DNA of 64,000 nt, taken from Gonatopus flavifemur (lineage: Eukaryota; Arthropoda; Insecta; Hymenoptera; Dryinidae). The stretch lies in NCBI GenBank assembly GCA_018340375.1, contig JAFFJZ010000044.1:372001-436000 (forward strand), in the 5' to 3' direction. Shown one piece after another: positions 60,295-64,000 of this stretch. A program made the position numbers and the translations under genes. The stretch's first letter is position 1, and every line of letters begins with the position of its first letter. The notes under the pieces were generated by a model, which worked only from the letters and a program-made list of their open reading frames with translations, was not told the DNA's origin and searched no databases.

Positions 60295-61440
60295 TATAGG
60301 TCACGAAAGTTGGAAAATTACAGGATTAGGAGTTTCAAAATGCTCTATCTCATCCGGATTTAGGGTACAGACGATGATACTGGGTGGAATCATACTCTGG
60401 AATTTAGGGATGACTGTCATCCAGGCAAAATTTCCGCCGGAATCTCCTAAGTCATTTTACAGCTCCCGGAATTTTAAGAATTACAGGGTCAAGAGTTTCA
60501 AAATGCTGTATCTCATCCGGATTCAGGGTACAAACGATGATACTCGTTGAAATCTCACTCTGGCATGTGGGGATGACTGTCATCCGCGCAGAATTTACGT
60601 CGGAATCTCCTAAGTCATTTTGTAGCTCCCGAAAGTTGTAAAACTACAGGATGAGGAGTTTCAAAATGCTCCATCTCATCCGGATTTAGGGTACAAACGG
60701 TGATGATGGGTGAAATCATATTCTGGCATGTGGGGATCATTGTCATCCAGGCAGAATTTTCGCCGGAATCTCCTCAGTCATTTTATAGCTCCCGAAATTT
60801 ACGAAATTACAACTTTTTCAGTCTTCAAATGCTCTATCCCATCCGGATTCAGGGTACAAACGATGATACTTGGTGAAATCATACTCCGGCATGTGGGGAT
60901 CATTTTCATCCACGCAGTATTTTCGCCGGAATCTCCTAAGTCATTTTATAGCTCCCGAAAGTGGAAAAATTAGAGGGCTATGTGTTTCAAAATGCTCTAC
61001 CTCATCCGGATTCAGGATACAAACGATGATACTGGGTGAAATCATACTCTGGCATGTGGGGTCCATTCTTATCCACGCAGAATTCTTGCCGGAATCTCCT
61101 AAGTCATTTTATGGCTCCCGAAAGTTGAAAAATTACAAGATTGGGAGGTTCAAAATGCTCTATCTCATCCGGATTCAAGGTACAAACGATGATACTCGTT
61201 GAAATAATACTCTGGCATGTGGGGATAATTGTCATCCACGCAGAATCTTTGCCGGAATTCCCTAAGTCATTTTATAGCTCCCGAAAGGTACGAAATTACA
61301 ACTTCTTCAGTCTTCAAATGCTCTATCTCATCCGGATTCAGGGTACAAACGATGATACTGGGTAAAATCATACTCTGGCATGTGGGGATCATTTTCATTC
61401 ACGCAGAATTTCTGCCGGAATCTCCTGAGTCATTTCATAG
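60295..61440. repeat. 163-bp tandem array, right arm, about 7-8 units, inverted
   Basis: The same unit in reverse orientation (TTGCCGGAATCTCC, then TTTTATAGCTCCCGAAAG). It has far fewer units than the left array, so the arms have changed copy number independently. Both A and B variants occur. Confidence 0.88.
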
Positions 61441-62522
61441 CTCCCGATAGTTCTGGAACTACAAGTTTCTCAGTACGAAAATTTCACAGCTCTCCCGGAT
61501 TTAGGGTTCAGACGACATCACTCAGTAAAATCATCCCGTGGCATGTAGGGAACATACTGATCCATGTGAAATTCCTTTCTGAATTTCGCACATCTACAGC
61601 AATCACACTTTCTTCCGGCATCCGCGTTCGAGACAGTGTTAGGAAAACTTCGTCCATCAATATTCCAGCATTCCGTTATTCTCCTCACACATCACCTACC
61701 ATTTCCGGAGATATGTCCATTCACCCTATTGAACCGACTGCGTTGGAATCGAAAAATCTTATGTGATTCGAATGATGACCTCTCCGTAATCAGTTCCCGT
61801 AGTTGGAATACTCTTATCGCATTCCCAATCGAAGCGATCTCCTCTCTCTTCAAACTGAAAACTGTTCGTAAGACAATCTCCTACTTCTCCATTCCCATCC
61901 TCCGTGATGCACTGGCCACATGACCCGTAATCGTCGTATGGCGCTCTCCTTGAAATCAGGTTTTGCGTAAGGGTACTCCCGTCAAGCTTCGGAACAAATC
62001 ACCCCCCCCTCCCCACCCAAGTCCCCTTCTCGTTGATGAAAGGTGGGTACATGAATTGTGATTGTTGAATGGCGCCTCCTGCGAAGTCAGATTGCACTCT
62101 CGGGATGCCTCCGTTATGCTTTGAAATCAAGTGACCCTCCTAATTCTCCCCTTCGTGTTAAAATGGGCATGTGACCTATGATTCTTGAATGGCGCCCGCC
62201 CCGAAATCGGATTCCACAGTCAAAATTATTTCATCTCTCTTCAAAACGGAAATATCGCCCCTAACTTTTTTCCCTGGGGGTGAAATCAAAAATCCTTATC
62301 GGTACAAATATCTACGCGTCATCCTCTTTCCAATGAGCCCAAGATCATCAAAATCGGAAAAAGTCGCCGGCAACCTTTTTTTTCAACCCCCTATAACTTA
62401 TTTCCTTCAGGGTACAAACAAAAATCGTTACGGTACATTGGGGTACAAACGATGGACTAAATTTTGGCATGGAAAAAATTCTTCATCAAAGTCGCCGGCT
62501 AAGTTCACAGGGTGCTACGATT

Positions 62523-62638
62523 GCTATTAAATTAGACATGAGCTATCGAATTTCATTTATGTTTAGTTAATGATACATCCAGAAAAAGAAGTGAAATCCC
62601 AATACAAAAAACTCTAAAAAAGTAAGAAAACAACGCCA
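62523..62638 (+). repeat. Interspersed repeat H, copy B, right part
   Basis: Continues the repeat interrupted at 56054, matching 25948-25838 inverted (ATTAAATTAGACATGAGC, then CCAGAAAAAGAAGTGAAATC), and ends at ACGCCA. Confidence 0.8.
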
Positions 62639-64000
62639 CCCTGGTGGAAATATTTCTCCGAATTTTCTCCGATTTTTTCCGAATTCTTCTCCGTTTTTTC
62701 CCGATTTTGTGCGGAATTTCTCCGAATTTTATACCAAATTGAAACGTTTCTCAGGAACACTTCGCTCATAGTCACTTCTCCGAATTCGAAGATTCAGATT
62801 TTTCCCGAATTTCTCCTCGAAAAATCACATTTTTCTCCGAATTATTCATTTGTCCAACGTAATTCATTTCGTGATCAAAATATTTCTCCAATCTTCTCCG
62901 ACTCACTCCGAAATTTTCTCCGATTTATCCAGATTGTCTCTAAATTTCATATTGAATTCACGAATTTCTCCGAAATACTCCGCCTAAAATGATTTTCCTG
63001 AATCAAAAGTTCAGATTTTCCTGGATCAAAAGTTCAGATTTTCTCCGAATTCTTTCTGAAATGATTATAGTATTCTTCGAATTATTCATATTCTTAACAT
63101 AATTCATTCCATAATCAGAATATTTTTCCGAATTTCTCTCAACTACTTCTGAGGGAGGATGGGAACTGTTCTACTTAACCTTTGACAATCCCCCCGATTT
63201 TCTCCGAAAATTCCCTAATGTATGGAAATTTGAATATAGATAAAATTCGGAGAACTTCGGAGAGAACTTTCCACCTGCTTTCGTAGCCATTCGAAGACAA
63301 TCGGATTAATCCATCTCGCGTTTAAATGTTGGAGAGTGATTCAAATTCCTCCGAGTTTTTCTCGAAAAAAACATGCCAATGAATTTTCAAAAATATTTCC
63401 GATATCCTCCGAATTTTTCCTCAGCGTATAACAAGAAAAACTTGCCAAGAAATTCGGTGAATCTTTCATATGCTAGCTGTTCCTGTAGAAATTAAAAAAA
63501 AATCAGAATAATTCCTTTCTTCGAAGAATTTAGATCATTTTTCCAAATTTCTCCGAGCTACTTCTGAGGAGGATTGGAACTGTTCTATTCAACCTTCGAC
63601 AATCCCCGGTTCCCTCCGGGAATTCTCCAATGTTTGGAAATTTGAATATAGACAAAGTTCGGAGAACTTCGGAGAGGCAGGTCCTTCCACCTTTTTCGTA
63701 GCCATTCGAAAACAATCGAAATAATCCATCGCGCGTTTAAATGTTGGTGAGTGATCCAAATTCCTCTGAATTTTCTTGAAAAATACATGTCAATGAATCT
63801 TCAAACATATATCCGATTTCCTCCGAATTTTCCCTCAGTCTGACAGAAAATCATGCCTAAAACTCCACTTAACCCTCTATTTGTTACATGTTTTCGGAGG
63901 AATTCGGAGAAAACCGGAATACTCGGATCGATTGAACAATTCAAGTAATTTATATGACTTTCTCCAAATTGCTTCTGAGAAGATGTGGAAATAGTTGCAT
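62639..64000. repeat. Tandem repeat, ~413-bp unit, rich in CTCCGAA, running off the edge
   Basis: GGAACTGTTCTA with its flanks recurs at 63162 and 63576, and a third unit begins near 63960 (CTTCTGAGAAGATG). Units also share CGTAGCCATTCGAA, GCGCGTTTAAATGTTGG and GTTCGGAGAACTTCGGAGAG. The leading part (62639-63130) is a degenerate run of TTTCTCCGAATTTT motifs with a ~240-base partial repeat (62841 and 63081). It may be a satellite or the interior of a large element beginning CCACCCTGGTGG. No gene. Confidence 0.7.

Larger units (their letters stand above)
56055..62513. mobile_element. 6.46-kb foldback element with arrayed arms
   Basis: Ends ACCCCTGTGAACTTAGCC and its mirror (GGCTAAGTTCACAGGGT), flanked by GCTACGATT at 56046-56054 and 62514-62522. 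Outer arms of about 1.07 kb (56055-57128 and 61440-62513) are inverted near-copies; a 128-codon open frame in one differs from its partner at only a few residues. Inside each arm is an array of 163-bp repeats, the two arrays pointing toward each other around a 220-bp centre (60076-60294). Paired open frames are mirror artefacts. Long arrayed arms and a 9-bp duplication recall Drosophila FB and Mutator-like elements, but no transposase is present. Confidence 0.9.

Noticed and set aside
57556..61450. Many 60-140-codon frames with HVGIIVIHAEFLPESPKSFY repeats as a repeat protein
   Set aside because: They are translations of the 163-bp tandem unit, start and stop at random units, and appear on opposite strands in the two arms.
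1..64000. Integrated viral genome or polydnavirus segment
   Set aside because: No capsid, polymerase or segment-boundary motifs were found; all recognisable proteins belong to transposons and retrotransposons.

Overview
This window is eukaryotic, A+T-rich, repeat-dominated DNA, most likely from an insect. The evidence is the mix of a mariner with a 345-codon DD34D transposase, a Pao/BEL retrotransposon, jockey-type and other non-LTR reverse transcriptases, a full-length hAT with a BED-finger transposase, and many MITEs. The order cannot be fixed by eye; a hymenopteran is a plausible guess only. I find no convincing host protein-coding gene. Nearly all long open frames are transposon proteins or read-throughs of repeats.

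Layout. 1-2.4 kb: a MITE, a 141-145-bp tandem array and an unclassified repeat. 2.4-5.4 kb: a foldback element (CAGGGTGATTC ends, TA target site) split by a 5'-truncated LINE. 5.4-7.2 kb: a non-autonomous hAT with GGTTCG-type subterminal repeats. 7.4-9.1 kb: mariner and possible pogo relics and a tRNA-like sequence. 9.1-17 kb: mostly anonymous DNA with two MITEs. 17-21 kb: an unclassified repeat, a MITE, and a complete mariner with one nonsense codon. 22.0-22.6 kb: an element holding a phased array of GCTGnnnCAGC dyads. 24.1-32.8 kb: long inverted arms, a 1.5-kb palindrome and tandem arrays. 32.8-38.5 kb: a decayed BEL with its 3' LTR. 38.5-47.8 kb: a LINE reverse transcriptase gene cut by an 8.15-kb nested insertion, five levels deep, that includes a 4.35-kb hAT with a perfect 8-bp target duplication. 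47.8-52.7 kb: further foldbacks and MITEs and a tRNA-like sequence. 55.4-62.6 kb: a 6.46-kb foldback made of near-identical outer arms and opposed 163-bp repeat arrays, flanked by a 9-bp duplication; an unoccupied copy of its target lies at 25.9 kb. 62.6-64 kb: a ~413-bp tandem repeat that runs off the edge.

Themes. Many non-autonomous elements share ends of the form CAC(T/G)G..A(G/A)AAA with a 2-bp TA or CA flanking repeat. One such insertion is confirmed because removing it rejoins a LINE reading frame. Several families carry arrays of short dyads spaced about two helical turns apart. The autonomous sources of most MITEs are not in the window; the mariner, hAT, BEL and LINE proteins all carry at least one inactivating lesion as read here.
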